The position numbers and the translations under genes were made by a program. From NCBI GenBank assembly GCA_947629865.1, contig CANRFJ010000007.1, positions 1 to 64,000 on the forward strand: a DNA stretch of 64,000 bases, written 5' to 3'. Below, piece after piece: positions 35,145 to 45,131 of the stretch; position 1 is the stretch's first letter; the number at the start of each line of letters is the position of its first letter. Source of the DNA: an uncultured Lachnospiraceae bacterium (GTDB lineage: Bacteria > Bacillota > Clostridia > Lachnospirales > Lachnospiraceae). A model generated the notes under the pieces. It was not told where the DNA came from and made no database searches. It saw only the letters and a list, made by a program, of their open reading frames with translations.

Positions 35145-36470
35145 ATGAGTTATACAGTAGAAAATCTGGAGAAGAATATGGCAAAGCTTACCATCACTGT
35201 GAGCGCCGCAGATTTTGAGGCAGCGATGGAGAGGTCCTGGAATAAAAACAAGAAGAATATCAGCTTGCAGGGATTCCGTCGGGGGAAGGCGCCACGCAAG
35301 ATGGTAGAAAAATTATACGGCCCGGAGATTTTTTATGAAGATGCGGCGAATTTCGCTATTCCGGACGCCTATGATGAGGCGGCCAGGGAGTGCGGGCTGG
35401 ATATTGTGTCTCGTCCGGAGATAGACGTGGTGGAGATTGAGAAGGGCAAAGAATTTGTCTTCACGGCCACCGTCGCCCTGAAGCCGGAGGTTGAACTGGG
35501 CGAGTACAAGGGCATTGAGATTGAGAAAAAGGAAGTCAAGGTGATGGCCGCAGACGTCAATGCCGAGATTGATCGCGTGCGCGAGCAGAACAGCCGCATG
35601 ATCACAATTGAAGACCGGGGCATCAAAAAGGACGACACCGCCGTTATCGATTTTGAGGGATTTGTGGACGGCGAGCCGTTCCAGGGCGGCAAGGGAGAGG
35701 ACTACTCCCTGGTGATTGGAAGCCATTCCTTCATTGATACCTTTGAGGACCAGCTGGTGGGCAAGAAGACCGGCGACGAGGTAGAGGTCAATGTGACGTT
35801 CCCGGAGGAGTACCACGAGGAATCCCTGAAGGGAAAACCGGCCGTGTTCAAGGTAAAGATAAAGGACATCCGAAAGAAAGAACTGCCGAAGCTCGATGAT
35901 GAATTTGCCAGCGAGGTATCGGAATTTGAGACGCTGAAGGAGTACAAGGCCAGCGTGAAGAAGATGCTGACGGAGCGGCGCAGGGAGGAAGTAAAGAGGG
36001 AAAAAGAGGCCGAGGTCGTGGAAAAGGTTGTGGAGAAGGCAAAGGCAGATATACCGGAGCCAATGATCGACGGACAGGTTCAGCAGATGGTACAGGAATT
36101 TTCCGCGCGGATCCAGCAGCAGGGTATTCCGCTGGAGCAGTATATGCAGATGACCGGCATGACGCCGGACACCCTGATGGCCCAGATGAGGCCGGAGGCG
36201 GAGAAGCGTATCCGGACGCGTCTGACACTTGAGGCGGTTGTAAAGGCCGAGAAGATCAAGGCGACGGCCAAGGACGTCGAAAAGGAGATTGAGAACATGG
36301 CGTCCATGTACCAGATGGAGGTTGACAAGGTAAAAGAGATGATCGGCGAGGCTGAGAAGGAGCAGATATCCATGGATATGGCCGTTCAGAAAGCTGTTGA
36401 ATTTCTGGTGAAACAGGCGGTAGAGGTAGAGCCGAAGAAGGAAGAAAAAGAGAAAAAAGAAGATAAATAG
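35145..36470 (+). CDS. tig: Trigger factor
   Basis: This ribosome-bound chaperone is 441 residues. The ribosome-binding motif GFRRGKAP is at 43-50. A FKBP-type PPIase domain (about 150-240) and a helical C-terminal chaperone domain follow, ending in a Lys/Glu tail. It heads the tig-clpP-clpX-lon-engB cluster, a typical Firmicute arrangement. Confidence 0.97.
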   Translation: MSYTVENLEKNMAKLTITVSAADFEAAMERSWNKNKKNISLQGFRRGKAPRKMVEKLYGPEIFYEDAANFAIPDAYDEAARECGLDIVSRPEIDVVEIEKGKEFVFTATVALKPEVELGEYKGIEIEKKEVKVMAADVNAEIDRVREQNSRMITIEDRGIKKDDTAVIDFEGFVDGEPFQGGKGEDYSLVIGSHSFIDTFEDQLVGKKTGDEVEVNVTFPEEYHEESLKGKPAVFKVKIKDIRKKELPKLDDEFASEVSEFETLKEYKASVKKMLTERRREEVKREKEAEVVEKVVEKAKADIPEPMIDGQVQQMVQEFSARIQQQGIPLEQYMQMTGMTPDTLMAQMRPEAEKRIRTRLTLEAVVKAEKIKATAKDVEKEIENMASMYQMEVDKVKEMIGEAEKEQISMDMAVQKAVEFLVKQAVEVEPKKEEKEKKEDK

Positions 36471-36499
36471 TGTGTAATATGTGAGTGCAGACGGAGGAT

Positions 36500-36523
36500 C
36501 TTCCGTCCGCGCGGATTGGAGGA
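36500..36523 (+). promoter_or_regulatory. RBS-occluding hairpin before clpP
   Basis: CTTCC-G-TCCGC (36500-36510) is followed at once by GCGGATTGGAGGA (36511-36523), which holds the clpP ribosome binding site. TCC/GGA and CTTCC/GGAAG can pair. The 13-mer GCGGATTGGAGGA is identical to the one at 415-427 before the ABC ATPase gene, which also follows CTTCC-TCCGC. Confidence 0.45.
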
Positions 36524-36529
36524 AGCGAT

Positions 36530-37138
36530 ATGCCATTAGTACCTTATGTCATTGAGCAGACGAGCCGGGGCGGCGAGCGCTCCTATGACATTTATTCAAG
36601 ACTGTTAAAGGAACGGATTATCTTTCTGGGCGACGAGGTAAACGACCAGACGGCCAGCCTGGTAGTGGCCCAGTTGATTTTCCTGGAGTCAGAGGATCCC
36701 AACAAGGATATTCAGCTGTATATCAATAGTCCCGGCGGTTCTGTGACGGCGGGAATGGCGATTTATGACACCATGAATTACGTAAAATGCGACGTGTCCA
36801 CAATCTGCATCGGTCTGGCGGCCAGTATGGGAGCGTTCCTGCTCTCCAGCGGGGCGAAGGGCAAAAGGTTCGCGCTGCCAAATGCGGAGATTATGATTCA
36901 CCAGCCGTCCGGCGGGGCCAAAGGACAGGCCACGGAGATCCAGATTGTGGCAGAGAACATATTGAAGACGAAGCAGAAGTTAAATGAGATCCTGGCCGCA
37001 AATACCGGACAGACGGTAGAAAAAATTGCCATGGATACAGAGAGGGATAATTTTATGAGCGCCACGGAAGCCAAGGAGTATGGGCTGGTAGACGATATTA
37101 TCGTCAACCGTAAGGACGCGGAAGAAGCGAAGGAATAA
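36530..37138 (+). CDS. clpP: ATP-dependent Clp protease proteolytic subunit
   Basis: ClpP forms the peptidase chamber served by ClpX. The triad is S99 (GLAASMG), H124 (MIHQPSGG) and D173 (ERDNFMS). At 202 residues it is near the usual length and has the N-terminal [17 protein letters not shown]-type start region. The ATG at 36530 has GGAGGA upstream. Confidence 0.98.
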   Translation: MPLVPYVIEQTSRGGERSYDIYSRLLKERIIFLGDEVNDQTASLVVAQLIFLESEDPNKDIQLYINSPGGSVTAGMAIYDTMNYVKCDVSTICIGLAASMGAFLLSSGAKGKRFALPNAEIMIHQPSGGAKGQATEIQIVAENILKTKQKLNEILAANTGQTVEKIAMDTERDNFMSATEAKEYGLVDDIIVNRKDAEEAKE

Positions 37139-37149
37139 TGTGAGCGGGG

Positions 37150-37177
37150 AATGGTGCCGAAGTGCCGGCGCCATTTT
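37150..37177 (+). terminator. Stem-loop between clpP and clpX
   Basis: AATGGTGCCG (37150-37159) pairs with CGGCGCCATT (37166-37175, one G-T pair), followed by TT. A partial terminator or a processing site that would lower clpX expression is possible. Confidence 0.45.
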
Positions 37178-37246
37178 CGGCTATAATAAAGATGAATATA
37201 TTTGCCGGATAAGGGGGATTATCCAGTATAGTTTGGAGGTAAAATC

Positions 37247-38554
37247 ATGACAGGAAAAAGCAACGACGGACAGTCGCCGTCCATTCACTGCTCCTTCTGC
37301 GGAAAGAGTGAAAAGCAGGTTCAGAAAATGATCGCCGGGCCAAACGGCGTATATATATGTGACGAGTGCATCGATTTGTGCGAGGAGATTCTGTGCGAGG
37401 AGATGCAGGAGAACTACGGGGAATCCCGAATGGAAGATGAGATCAATCTCTTAAAGCCCAGGGAGATCAAAAATTTTCTGGACGAATATGTGGTGGGGCA
37501 GGAGGAGGCCAAGAAAGCGCTGTCTGTGGCGGTGTATAACCACTACAAGAGGATCAAGGCCGGTAAGGACATGGACGTGGAACTGCAAAAGAGCAATATT
37601 CTGATGGTGGGGCCCACCGGTTCGGGAAAGACCTATCTGGCCCAGACACTGGCAAAAATCCTCAATGTGCCATTTGCCATTGCCGACGCCACCACGCTGA
37701 CAGAGGCCGGTTATGTGGGTGAAGATGTGGAAAATATCCTTCTGAAGATTATTCAGGCCGCCGATTATGATATTAAGCGGGCCGAGCACGGGATCATATA
37801 TCTGGACGAGATCGATAAGATCACCAAAAAGTCCGAGAATGTATCGATTACGCGGGACGTGTCGGGAGAGGGCGTGCAGCAGGCCCTTCTGAAGATACTG
37901 GAGGGGACGGAGGCCAGCGTGCCGCCCCAGGGGGGAAGAAAGCACCCGCAGCAGGAGTTTTTCCACATAAATACAAGCGACATACTCTTTATCTGCGGAG
38001 GCGCTTTTGACGGACTGGAAAAGATTATCAACTCCCGCATCGACAAAAAATCCATCGGCTTCAACGCGGAGATTGCGGATCCGGCGGAGCAGAATGTGGG
38101 CGAACTGTTTAAGCAGGTTCTCCCGCAGGATTTTGTGAAGTTTGGGCTGATACCGGAATTTATCGGCCGCGTGCCCGTGACGGTCGCCCTGGATCTGCTG
38201 GACGAGGAGGCTCTGAAGGAAATTCTGACCAGGCCGAAAAACGCCATTACGAAGCAGTACCAGAAACTTTTAGAGCTGGATAATGTGAAACTGACCTTTG
38301 AGGACGAGGCCATTGCCGAGGTCGCAAAACTTTCCAATGAGAGAAAGACCGGAGCCCGCGGCCTGCGCGCTATTCTGGAGGCCAGCATGATGGACTATAT
38401 GTATGAACTGCCATCACGAAGCGATGTGAAGGAGTGTATTATAACAAAAGATGTGATAGACGGAACCGGTGAGCCGAAGCTTTTGCCGGAGACAAAAGAG
38501 GCTCCCCGGATTGAGGAAAAAGACAACAAGGGGCGAGAGGAAGAAAGCGCCTGA
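37247..38554 (+). CDS. clpX: ATP-dependent Clp protease ATPase subunit ClpX
   Basis: ClpX unfolds substrates and feeds them to ClpP. The N-terminal zinc-binding cysteines are C15, C18, C38 and C41; Walker A GPTGSGKT is at 122-129, and Walker B is YLDEIDKI. The length of 435 residues is normal. It lies between clpP and lon. Confidence 0.98.
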   Translation: MTGKSNDGQSPSIHCSFCGKSEKQVQKMIAGPNGVYICDECIDLCEEILCEEMQENYGESRMEDEINLLKPREIKNFLDEYVVGQEEAKKALSVAVYNHYKRIKAGKDMDVELQKSNILMVGPTGSGKTYLAQTLAKILNVPFAIADATTLTEAGYVGEDVENILLKIIQAADYDIKRAEHGIIYLDEIDKITKKSENVSITRDVSGEGVQQALLKILEGTEASVPPQGGRKHPQQEFFHINTSDILFICGGAFDGLEKIINSRIDKKSIGFNAEIADPAEQNVGELFKQVLPQDFVKFGLIPEFIGRVPVTVALDLLDEEALKEILTRPKNAITKQYQKLLELDNVKLTFEDEAIAEVAKLSNERKTGARGLRAILEASMMDYMYELPSRSDVKECIITKDVIDGTGEPKLLPETKEAPRIEEKDNKGREEESA

Positions 38555-38571
38555 AAATTTGGAGGAAGCTT

Positions 38572-40887
38572 ATGAGTGAACAGCAAATGAAAACAATGCC
38601 GATTCTTGCGCTGAGAGGTATGACGGTATTGCCCGGTGTGCTGGTTCATTTGGATATTAGCAGAGACATCACAAAACGGGCAATTGATGAAGCCATGGCC
38701 GGAGACGGCATGATCTTTATTACCGTCCAGAAGGACGAGACCGTGGAATTACCGGCTTTTTATGACCTCTATGAGGTGGGGGTAATCGCCAAGATCCGCC
38801 AGGAGGTAAAACTGAAAGACGACGTTGTGCGCGTGATGATTTCCACCAGACAGCGCGGCAATATGCTGAGTCTGAACCAGACGCGCCCTTTTCTCATGGG
38901 AGATATAGTCCCCTATGAGATGGAAGGGGAGCAGAATTTTATCGGAGAGGCTGAGGAGACGGCTATGTGCCGCAACCTGAAGGAGATTTATCACATATAT
39001 CTCAATGAAAATCCGAGAGCCAGCCGGAGCGTCCTGGATCGTATCCGCCGGACTGACGATCTGGAGAAGCTCATTGATCTGATTGCCATGCACATCAATA
39101 TGACCTACGACAAGAGGCAGGAACTGCTGGAGTGTCTGGATCTGGAGAAGCGCTATGAGATCGTCTCCGCCGTGCTGATGGAGGAAGTCAATATCTTCCG
39201 CATACGGGAGGCTTACCGGAACAAAGTAAAAGAAGAAGTGGACAAAAACCAGAAGGAATATTTTCTTCGGGAGCAGATGCGCGTGATCCGCGAGGAGCTG
39301 GGCGACGGGGACGAAGAAGATTATACCGAAAAGTACAGCCGCCAGCTGGAGGAATTGCAGTGTAGCGATGAGGTGCGCAAGGAGATCGGCGAGGAGATAA
39401 GCCGTCTGAAAAATATCCCCACCAGTTCTTCCGAGCATATCGTCGCGAGAAACTATATCGAGACGCTGCTTGCGCTCCCCTGGGACGCAGAGTCGGAGGA
39501 CAACAACGACATCTGCAATGCGGAGAAGATACTGGACGAGGATCACTACGGTCTCCAGAAGGTAAAGGAGAGGATTCTGGAGTTTCTCGCCGTGCGCGTG
39601 CTGACAAACAAAGGCGAGAGCCCGATTATCTGTCTGGTAGGCCCTCCGGGAACCGGAAAAACATCCATCGCCAAATCCGTGGCACGGGCGCTGGAGAAAA
39701 AATATATACGAATCTGTCTGGGAGGCGTTCGGGACGAAGCGGAAATCCGCGGGCACAGAAGAACGTATGTGGGGGCCATGCCGGGCCGCTTCATCGACGG
39801 CCTGAAGAAGGCGAAGGTGAAAAATCCGCTGATCCTTCTGGACGAGATTGACAAGGCGAGCAGCGATTATCGGGGCGATACCTCCTCGGCGCTGCTGGAG
39901 GTGCTGGATCCGGAGCAGAACCGGAATTTTGTGGATCACTATGTGGAGCTGCCGGTGGATCTCTCCGACGCCCTCTTTATATGCACGGCCAACTCTACGG
40001 ACAATATTCCGAGGCCGCTTCTGGACAGAATGGAAATCATCTCACTGGCCGGATACACGGAAAATGAGCGTTTCCACATCGGGAAGGGTTATCTGATTCC
40101 GAAGCAGTTGGAGAAAAACGGACTGAAGCGCAGCCAGTTATCCATCAATGACGCAGCCCTCCGGGGAATCATCACCTGGTATACCAAAGAGGCGGGCGTG
40201 CGTGAACTGGAGCGTCAGATCGGGAAAATCTGCCGCCGGAGCGCCAGGAGGATCCTGGAGGGAGAGAGTGAAAAAATCCGCGTGAACTCCCGCAATATTA
40301 CAGATTTTCTCGGCAAGAAGAAATACCGCGTGGAGGAAGCGAACAAAAAAGATGATGTGGGGATCGTCCGCGGGCTGGCCTGGACGGAAGTGGGCGGCGA
40401 TACGCTGGAGATCGAGGTGAACACCATGCCTGGCGAGGGACAGCTTCAACTGACCGGACAGCTGGGCGATGTGATGAAGGAGTCCGCGCAGATCGCACTG
40501 AGCCTCGTGCGCTCCATGCTGGTAAAGCAGGACGACTTTTTCAAAACCCACGATTTTCACCTGCATGTGCCGGAGGGCGCTGTGCCGAAGGACGGCCCGT
40601 CGGCGGGAGTGACGATGGCCACGGCCATTTACTCTGCCGTGTCCGGACGGAAGGTGAAGTGCAGGACTGCCATGACCGGAGAGATTACCCTGCGGGGGCG
40701 CGTCCTTCCAATCGGAGGATTGAAGGAAAAACTGCTGGCTGCCCGCACAGCCGGTATGGAGACAGTCATCGTGCCCAGGGAAAACCGTCCGGACGTAGAG
40801 GAACTGGAAGCGGAGATCACGGAGGGACTGACAGTGGTATACGCCGATAAAATCGGAGATGTGCTCCGACATTCTCTGGCGGGATAG
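38572..40887 (+). CDS. lon: ATP-dependent protease Lon
   Basis: The 771-residue Lon has an N-terminal substrate domain (about 1-200), an AAA+ module (GPPGTGKT near 354-361) and a C-terminal protease domain with catalytic S677 in KDGPSAG and K720 in GLKEKLL. It degrades damaged and regulatory proteins. Only 17 bases separate it from clpX. Confidence 0.98.
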   Translation: MSEQQMKTMPILALRGMTVLPGVLVHLDISRDITKRAIDEAMAGDGMIFITVQKDETVELPAFYDLYEVGVIAKIRQEVKLKDDVVRVMISTRQRGNMLSLNQTRPFLMGDIVPYEMEGEQNFIGEAEETAMCRNLKEIYHIYLNENPRASRSVLDRIRRTDDLEKLIDLIAMHINMTYDKRQELLECLDLEKRYEIVSAVLMEEVNIFRIREAYRNKVKEEVDKNQKEYFLREQMRVIREELGDGDEEDYTEKYSRQLEELQCSDEVRKEIGEEISRLKNIPTSSSEHIVARNYIETLLALPWDAESEDNNDICNAEKILDEDHYGLQKVKERILEFLAVRVLTNKGESPIICLVGPPGTGKTSIAKSVARALEKKYIRICLGGVRDEAEIRGHRRTYVGAMPGRFIDGLKKAKVKNPLILLDEIDKASSDYRGDTSSALLEVLDPEQNRNFVDHYVELPVDLSDALFICTANSTDNIPRPLLDRMEIISLAGYTENERFHIGKGYLIPKQLEKNGLKRSQLSINDAALRGIITWYTKEAGVRELERQIGKICRRSARRILEGESEKIRVNSRNITDFLGKKKYRVEEANKKDDVGIVRGLAWTEVGGDTLEIEVNTMPGEGQLQLTGQLGDVMKESAQIALSLVRSMLVKQDDFFKTHDFHLHVPEGAVPKDGPSAGVTMATAIYSAVSGRKVKCRTAMTGEITLRGRVLPIGGLKEKLLAARTAGMETVIVPRENRPDVEELEAEITEGLTVVYADKIGDVLRHSLAG

Positions 40888-40911
40888 CATCTGTCCGGAA
40901 TGAGGAAAACC

Positions 40912-41508
40912 ATGGTTATTAAATCTTTGGAGCTGGAGACGGTGTGCGGTATTACCAGCAGCCTGCCCCAGCACGATAAAATTGAAATGGCCTTCTGGGG
41001 CCGGTCAAACGTGGGAAAATCTTCCCTGCTCAACGTGCTCTGGAACCGGAAGTCCATGGCGAGGATCTCGGCGCAGCCCGGCAAGACACAGACCATTAAT
41101 TACTACAACGTGAACGGTCTCTGCTACATGGTGGATTTGCCGGGATACGGCTATGCCAGGGTGTCGAAGGAGACAGCCGCCCGGTGGTGGAAGATGATCG
41201 AGAGGTATCTGGACACCTCCCGCGCCCTGCGTGTGGTATTTCTGTTAATCGATATACGGCACGAGCCCTCCCGTAAAGATGTGGAGGTCTATCGTATGCT
41301 GTATGAAAAGGGGTTTAATCCTCTGATCGTCGCCACTAAATCAGACAAAATCAGCAAAAATGTCCGGACGCAGAACATCGATCGGATCCGAAAGACGCTG
41401 GGAGCCTCCCAGGACACGCCCATACTTCCGTTCTCGGCCCTGAACAGAGAGGGACGGGAGGAAATATGGGAGTACATAGATTACTTTGTGAGAGAAATCA
41501 AAGTGTGA
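40912..41508 (+). CDS. engB: Ribosome biogenesis GTPase EngB (YsxC)
   Basis: EngB is a GTPase needed for large ribosomal subunit assembly. G1 is GRSNVGKSS, G3 is DLPGYG and G4 is TKSDK. From the ATG at 40912 (GAGG seven bases upstream) the product has 198 residues; an ATG at 40900 would add four. It follows lon directly, as in Bacillus. Confidence 0.96.
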   Translation: MVIKSLELETVCGITSSLPQHDKIEMAFWGRSNVGKSSLLNVLWNRKSMARISAQPGKTQTINYYNVNGLCYMVDLPGYGYARVSKETAARWWKMIERYLDTSRALRVVFLLIDIRHEPSRKDVEVYRMLYEKGFNPLIVATKSDKISKNVRTQNIDRIRKTLGASQDTPILPFSALNREGREEIWEYIDYFVREIKV

Positions 41509-41628
41509 AGTCCGGAAAAATATCGGTACGATTTGCACATTTGCGCATAGAATGGCAGTGCAGAGACGGTTATCCCGCTCTTGGCGCAGGGAGAGCCGCA
41601 CCGACACAGAAGGAAGGGAAATGCAGGT

Positions 41629-42510
41629 ATGGACAGAGAGACCAGGGACTCTATTGGGAGAGTGGCAAGACAGATCGGGGACGGATATCAGGAAAATGAA
41701 CTCCTCTGCGGCAGGGAGGGACTGCGCCTGCCGGACAGGGGCGTGATTATCGGTCTGATAAAGGATCTGCGCAAAATCATGTTCCCCGGCTACTATGGGG
41801 ATTTTTCCTATCCGGATACGGAACTGTCGGAATACTATGTGGGCGACTTTCTGATTAAACTGCACAACACGCTGACGGCGCAGGTGAAAAAGGCAATGGC
41901 TTACTGCAAGAGGGACACAAAATGCGCCGAGTCTATCAGCCGGGAGTTTATCGAAGCCCTGCCAAAGGTGCAGAGCCTCTTGCTGAAGGATATCCAGGCG
42001 GGGTTTGACGGGGATCCGGCGGCCAAGAGCAAGGAGGGGGTTATTTTTTCCTATCCGGGGCTGTACGCCATCTATGTATACCGCTTGGCTCATGAAATTT
42101 ACATAAGAGAGGTTCCCTTTATCCCGCGCATTATGACGGAGTACGCTCACAGCCGGACGGGTATTGACATAAACTCCGGCGCCCAAATCGGCGAGTACTT
42201 CTTCATAGACCACGGAACCGGCGTGGTGGTGGGGGAGACTACCGTGATCGGAGACCATGTGAAATTATATCAGGGCGTGACATTGGGGGCGCTCTCCACC
42301 AGAAGGGGACAGGAGCTCAGAGACGTAAAGCGCCATCCGACTATCGAGGACAACGTGACGATTTACGCCAACTCCACGATCCTTGGCGGGAAGACCGTGA
42401 TCGGGCACGACTCGGTGATCAGCGGCAACGCGTTTATTGTGGAATCGGTGCCGGCCGGTACGCGGGTTAGCGTAAAGATTCCGGAGATTCAGATGATACC
42501 AAAGAAGTAG
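41629..42510 (+). CDS. cysE: Serine O-acetyltransferase (CysE/EpsC type)
   Basis: This enzyme makes O-acetylserine, the precursor of cysteine. The 293-residue protein has an alpha-helical N-terminal domain and a left-handed beta-helix with hexapeptide repeats, including HSRTGIDINSGAQIG, HGTGVVVGE, and GDHVKLYQGVTLGA. The N-terminal domain is longer than in E. coli CysE and is like that of the EpsC/SrpH group. The ATG at 41629 is preferred over a TTG upstream. No cysteine T-box was found before it. Confidence 0.93.
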   Translation: MDRETRDSIGRVARQIGDGYQENELLCGREGLRLPDRGVIIGLIKDLRKIMFPGYYGDFSYPDTELSEYYVGDFLIKLHNTLTAQVKKAMAYCKRDTKCAESISREFIEALPKVQSLLLKDIQAGFDGDPAAKSKEGVIFSYPGLYAIYVYRLAHEIYIREVPFIPRIMTEYAHSRTGIDINSGAQIGEYFFIDHGTGVVVGETTVIGDHVKLYQGVTLGALSTRRGQELRDVKRHPTIEDNVTIYANSTILGGKTVIGHDSVISGNAFIVESVPAGTRVSVKIPEIQMIPKK

Positions 42511-42539
42511 GACGCGGTATACCAGGAGATGAGGACAGT

Positions 42540-43169
42540 ATGACGAAGAAACAACGGGCGGAAGCGATCATAGAGCGGCTGGAGGAGGCATATCCACTGG
42601 CAGACTGCACGCTGGACTACGACGAGGCGTGGAAACTGTTAGTGAGCGTCCGGCTGGCGGCTCAGTGCACGGACGCCAGGGTAAATGTGGTGGTAAAGGA
42701 CTTATATGCAAAATATCCCTCTCCGGCGGCTCTTGCCGCCGCCTCGCCGGAGGACATCGAAGAAATCGTAAAACCCTGCGGGCTGGGCCGCAGCAAGGCG
42801 CGGGACATACATAAGTGCATGAACGTGCTGGTCGAGCAGTATGGAGGTCGGGTGCCGGAGGACTTTGACGCTCTCCTGAAGCTTCCGGGAGTTGGGCGGA
42901 AAAGCGCCAATCTCATTATGGGGGACGTATTTGGAAAGCCCGCTATTGTCACGGACACCCACTGTATACGGCTGGTGAACCGCATGGGCCTGGTGGACGG
43001 CATAAAAGAGCCGAAAAAGGTGGAGATGGCGCTCTGGAAGATTATTCCGGGAGAAAAGGGGAGCGACTTCTGCCACCGCCTTGTGCACCACGGCCGCGAG
43101 GTCTGCACGGCGAGGAAACCCCGCTGCGGGAACTGCTGTCTGGCGGACGTGTGCAAACAGAACGTATAG
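42540..43169 (+). CDS. nth: Endonuclease III
   Basis: Nth removes oxidised pyrimidines from DNA and nicks the backbone. The HhH motif LPGVGRKSA holds catalytic K121; the catalytic Asp is D139 in VTDTHC. The C-terminal cluster pattern C-x6-C-x2-C-x5-C fits a 4Fe-4S site. The length of 209 residues is typical. It starts 29 bases after cysE. Confidence 0.97.
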   Translation: MTKKQRAEAIIERLEEAYPLADCTLDYDEAWKLLVSVRLAAQCTDARVNVVVKDLYAKYPSPAALAAASPEDIEEIVKPCGLGRSKARDIHKCMNVLVEQYGGRVPEDFDALLKLPGVGRKSANLIMGDVFGKPAIVTDTHCIRLVNRMGLVDGIKEPKKVEMALWKIIPGEKGSDFCHRLVHHGREVCTARKPRCGNCCLADVCKQNV

Positions 43170-43234
43170 ATATGAGGGAAGAAATGTGGCCGGAGAGCAT
43201 GGGAAAACGGCAATGAGTACGGCGCCTTTTCTCG

Positions 43235-43285
43235 GTCGGCCGCCATCAGTACCTTTTCTCAGTCGGCCGCCATCAGTACCTTTTC
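43235..43285. repeat. Tandem 24-base direct repeat
   Basis: An identical 24-base unit occurs at 43235-43258 and 43262-43285, a 27-base period. The repeat spans the stop codon of the - strand CmpB-like gene: the first copy (in gene order) encodes the final EKVLMAAD, and the second would encode the same if the TGA between them were CGA. Confidence 0.9.
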
Positions 43286-43669
43286 GTACAGGAGTCCCAC
43301 CAGAAACCAGAGGGGAGCGTAGTCAAAGCGCACGATCCCCTTATAATTTGCCCTGCACTTGCTGTAATCCCAGGGGCAGCAGTCCTTTTTCTTCAGCAGG
43401 GTTCCCGTGCCGTACTCCGTGAGGAAGATGCAGGCGGTATATACGCTGCCCCGCAGAAATACATTCCGCCCCTTCATCAGTTGGCACAGGGGCGTCATCA
43501 TGGAGGCCATGCCATAGATGGGGAACATCCACATGGAGGTCTCGCACTGCATCCGGCGGTCTTTGCCGGCACAGAGAGAGCCGCAGCCGGTCCAGAGACA
43601 TTCAATGCCCCAGCCCATCAGACCGCACTTCAGAAAATTCTCTGCCTGTTTTTTCATTTTCTTATTCAA
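43259..43669 (-). CDS. CmpB-like membrane protein (putative ABC permease)
   Basis: The 136-residue protein fits the pfam CmpB family: WGIECLWTG near the start, MFPIYGMAS, then FLTEYGTGTLL and a DYS motif (PWDYSKCRANYKG). These were annotated as ABC permeases without proof. It has three to four helices and an unusual number of cysteines. The start is uncertain: a TTG at 43669 has AGGAG eight bases upstream; ATGs at 43687 and 43657 have none. Its stop lies in a tandem repeat. Confidence 0.75.
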   Translation of the reverse strand: MNKKMKKQAENFLKCGLMGWGIECLWTGCGSLCAGKDRRMQCETSMWMFPIYGMASMMTPLCQLMKGRNVFLRGSVYTACIFLTEYGTGTLLKKKDCCPWDYSKCRANYKGIVRFDYAPLWFLVGLLYEKVLMAAD

Positions 43670-43720
43670 TCCACTCACTCCTAACATGAAAATTGACTGT
43701 GAATAGTATATCCGAAAACA

Positions 43721-43749
43721 TTGATAATAACCCTTAAATCTGCTATACT
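43721..43749 (+). promoter_or_regulatory. Promoter of the DUF1015 gene
   Basis: TTGATA (43721-43726), a 17-base spacer and TATACT (43744-43749) with TGc just before (43741-43743). Confidence 0.75.
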
Positions 43750-43828
43750 AATAAATAAGTGTTTTACCCTGCGGTGGCGAAGTACAGACACCGGCATTTA
43801 TACAAAAAAATGGAGAACGGAGGAAATC

Positions 43829-45064
43829 ATGGCAATCATCAGACCATTTCAGTGTGTGCGCCCGGCGAGGGAGCTTGCAGAGCGTGTGGCCGCCCTGCCC
43901 TATGACGTGTATAACAGACAGGAGGCGAAGGCGGAGGTAGAGAGGGAACCCTATTCTTTTTTGAAAATCGATCGGGCGGAGACGAATTTTGACGACTCGG
44001 TGGACACCTATGCGCCGGAAGTGTACCGGAAGGCAAAGGAGCTGCTCGAAGAAGAAATAAAAAACGGAATATATGAGAAGGATAATGACAGAGCCTATTA
44101 TATATATGAACTGGTGATGGACGGGCGTTCCCAGACCGGTCTGGTGGCCTGCGCAGCGGTAGAGGATTATGTGAACAACGTGATAAAAAAACATGAGAAT
44201 ACGCGCGAGGACAAGGAAATCGACCGGATCACCCATGTGGACACATGCAGCGCCCAGACTGGCCCGATCTTTCTGGCATACCGCTCGGACAGGACAATCA
44301 ATGCCATCGTTGACAAAACCAGGCAGGAGGAACCGCTGTACGACTTCACCGCGGTGGACGGAATTACCCATCGCGTGTGGAAAATATCGGACTCTACAGA
44401 CGTAGAACAAATTCAGAAAGCCTTTTCTGACATTCAGGCCGTATACATAGCGGACGGACATCACCGGGCGGCTTCGGCGGTTAAGGTGGGACTGAAGCGC
44501 AGGCAGGAAAATCCCCATCACAACGGCGCTGAGGAGTATAATTTCTTCCTGTCAGTCTTATTTCCCCATGACCAGCTGATGATTATGGACTACAACCGCA
44601 CCGTTCGGGATCTGAACGGGTTGGACAGGGAGACATTTCTCAATAAAGTGGGGGAGAATTTTCTGACGGAACCATCCGATGAACCGGTGAGACCGGACAG
44701 GAAGGGCTGCTTTGGAATGTATCTGGAGGGCCGGTGGTACCGGCTCACGGCCAGACCGGAGCTCTTTGAGGGTAGAGATGTCGTGGGACGTCTGGACGTG
44801 TCGGTTCTGCAGGACTATCTGCTGGGGCCGGTGCTGGGGATCGGGGATCCGAGAACCGATGACCGGATCGATTTTGTCGGCGGTATTCGGGGACTGTCCG
44901 AGTTGGAGAGACGCGCGGACAGCGACATGAAGGTTTCTTTTTCCCTGTACCCGACCGCAATCACCGAGTTGTTCGACGTGGCAGACCAGAATCTTCTGAT
45001 GCCGCCCAAATCCACATGGTTTGAACCAAAACTGCGGAGCGGTCTCTTTATCCACCAGATATAG
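43829..45064 (+). CDS. DUF1015 family protein
   Basis: The 411-residue soluble protein matches DUF1015: an N-terminal RPFQCVRP motif, YDVYNRQEAK, a central HVDTCSAQTGPIFLAY block, YIADGHHRAASA and a C-terminal PKSTWFEPK block. These are the family's hallmark segments. The function is not established; in some genomes such genes lie beside serine biosynthesis genes, which is not so here. The HHR motif suggests phosphate or nucleotide handling (inference). The ATG at 43829 has GGAGG upstream. Confidence 0.9.
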   Translation: MAIIRPFQCVRPARELAERVAALPYDVYNRQEAKAEVEREPYSFLKIDRAETNFDDSVDTYAPEVYRKAKELLEEEIKNGIYEKDNDRAYYIYELVMDGRSQTGLVACAAVEDYVNNVIKKHENTREDKEIDRITHVDTCSAQTGPIFLAYRSDRTINAIVDKTRQEEPLYDFTAVDGITHRVWKISDSTDVEQIQKAFSDIQAVYIADGHHRAASAVKVGLKRRQENPHHNGAEEYNFFLSVLFPHDQLMIMDYNRTVRDLNGLDRETFLNKVGENFLTEPSDEPVRPDRKGCFGMYLEGRWYRLTARPELFEGRDVVGRLDVSVLQDYLLGPVLGIGDPRTDDRIDFVGGIRGLSELERRADSDMKVSFSLYPTAITELFDVADQNLLMPPKSTWFEPKLRSGLFIHQI

Positions 45065-45131
45065 AGGAGCGTATCCTGTGGCGGGTGGCAAAACGGAGTG
45101 AAAAAGAAGGGCAAAAGAAAGGAAATGTGCA

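Noticed and set aside
35313-36536. - strand open frame opposite tig
   Set aside because: It is the reverse reading of a strongly biased coding sequence (Leu/His-rich), covered by a certain gene.
38749-39939. - strand open frame opposite lon
   Set aside because: Fully inside lon, with no RBS or domain.
41509-41628. T-box or cysteine-responsive leader before cysE
   Set aside because: No conserved T-box antiterminator core or terminator pair could be found in this 120-base gap.
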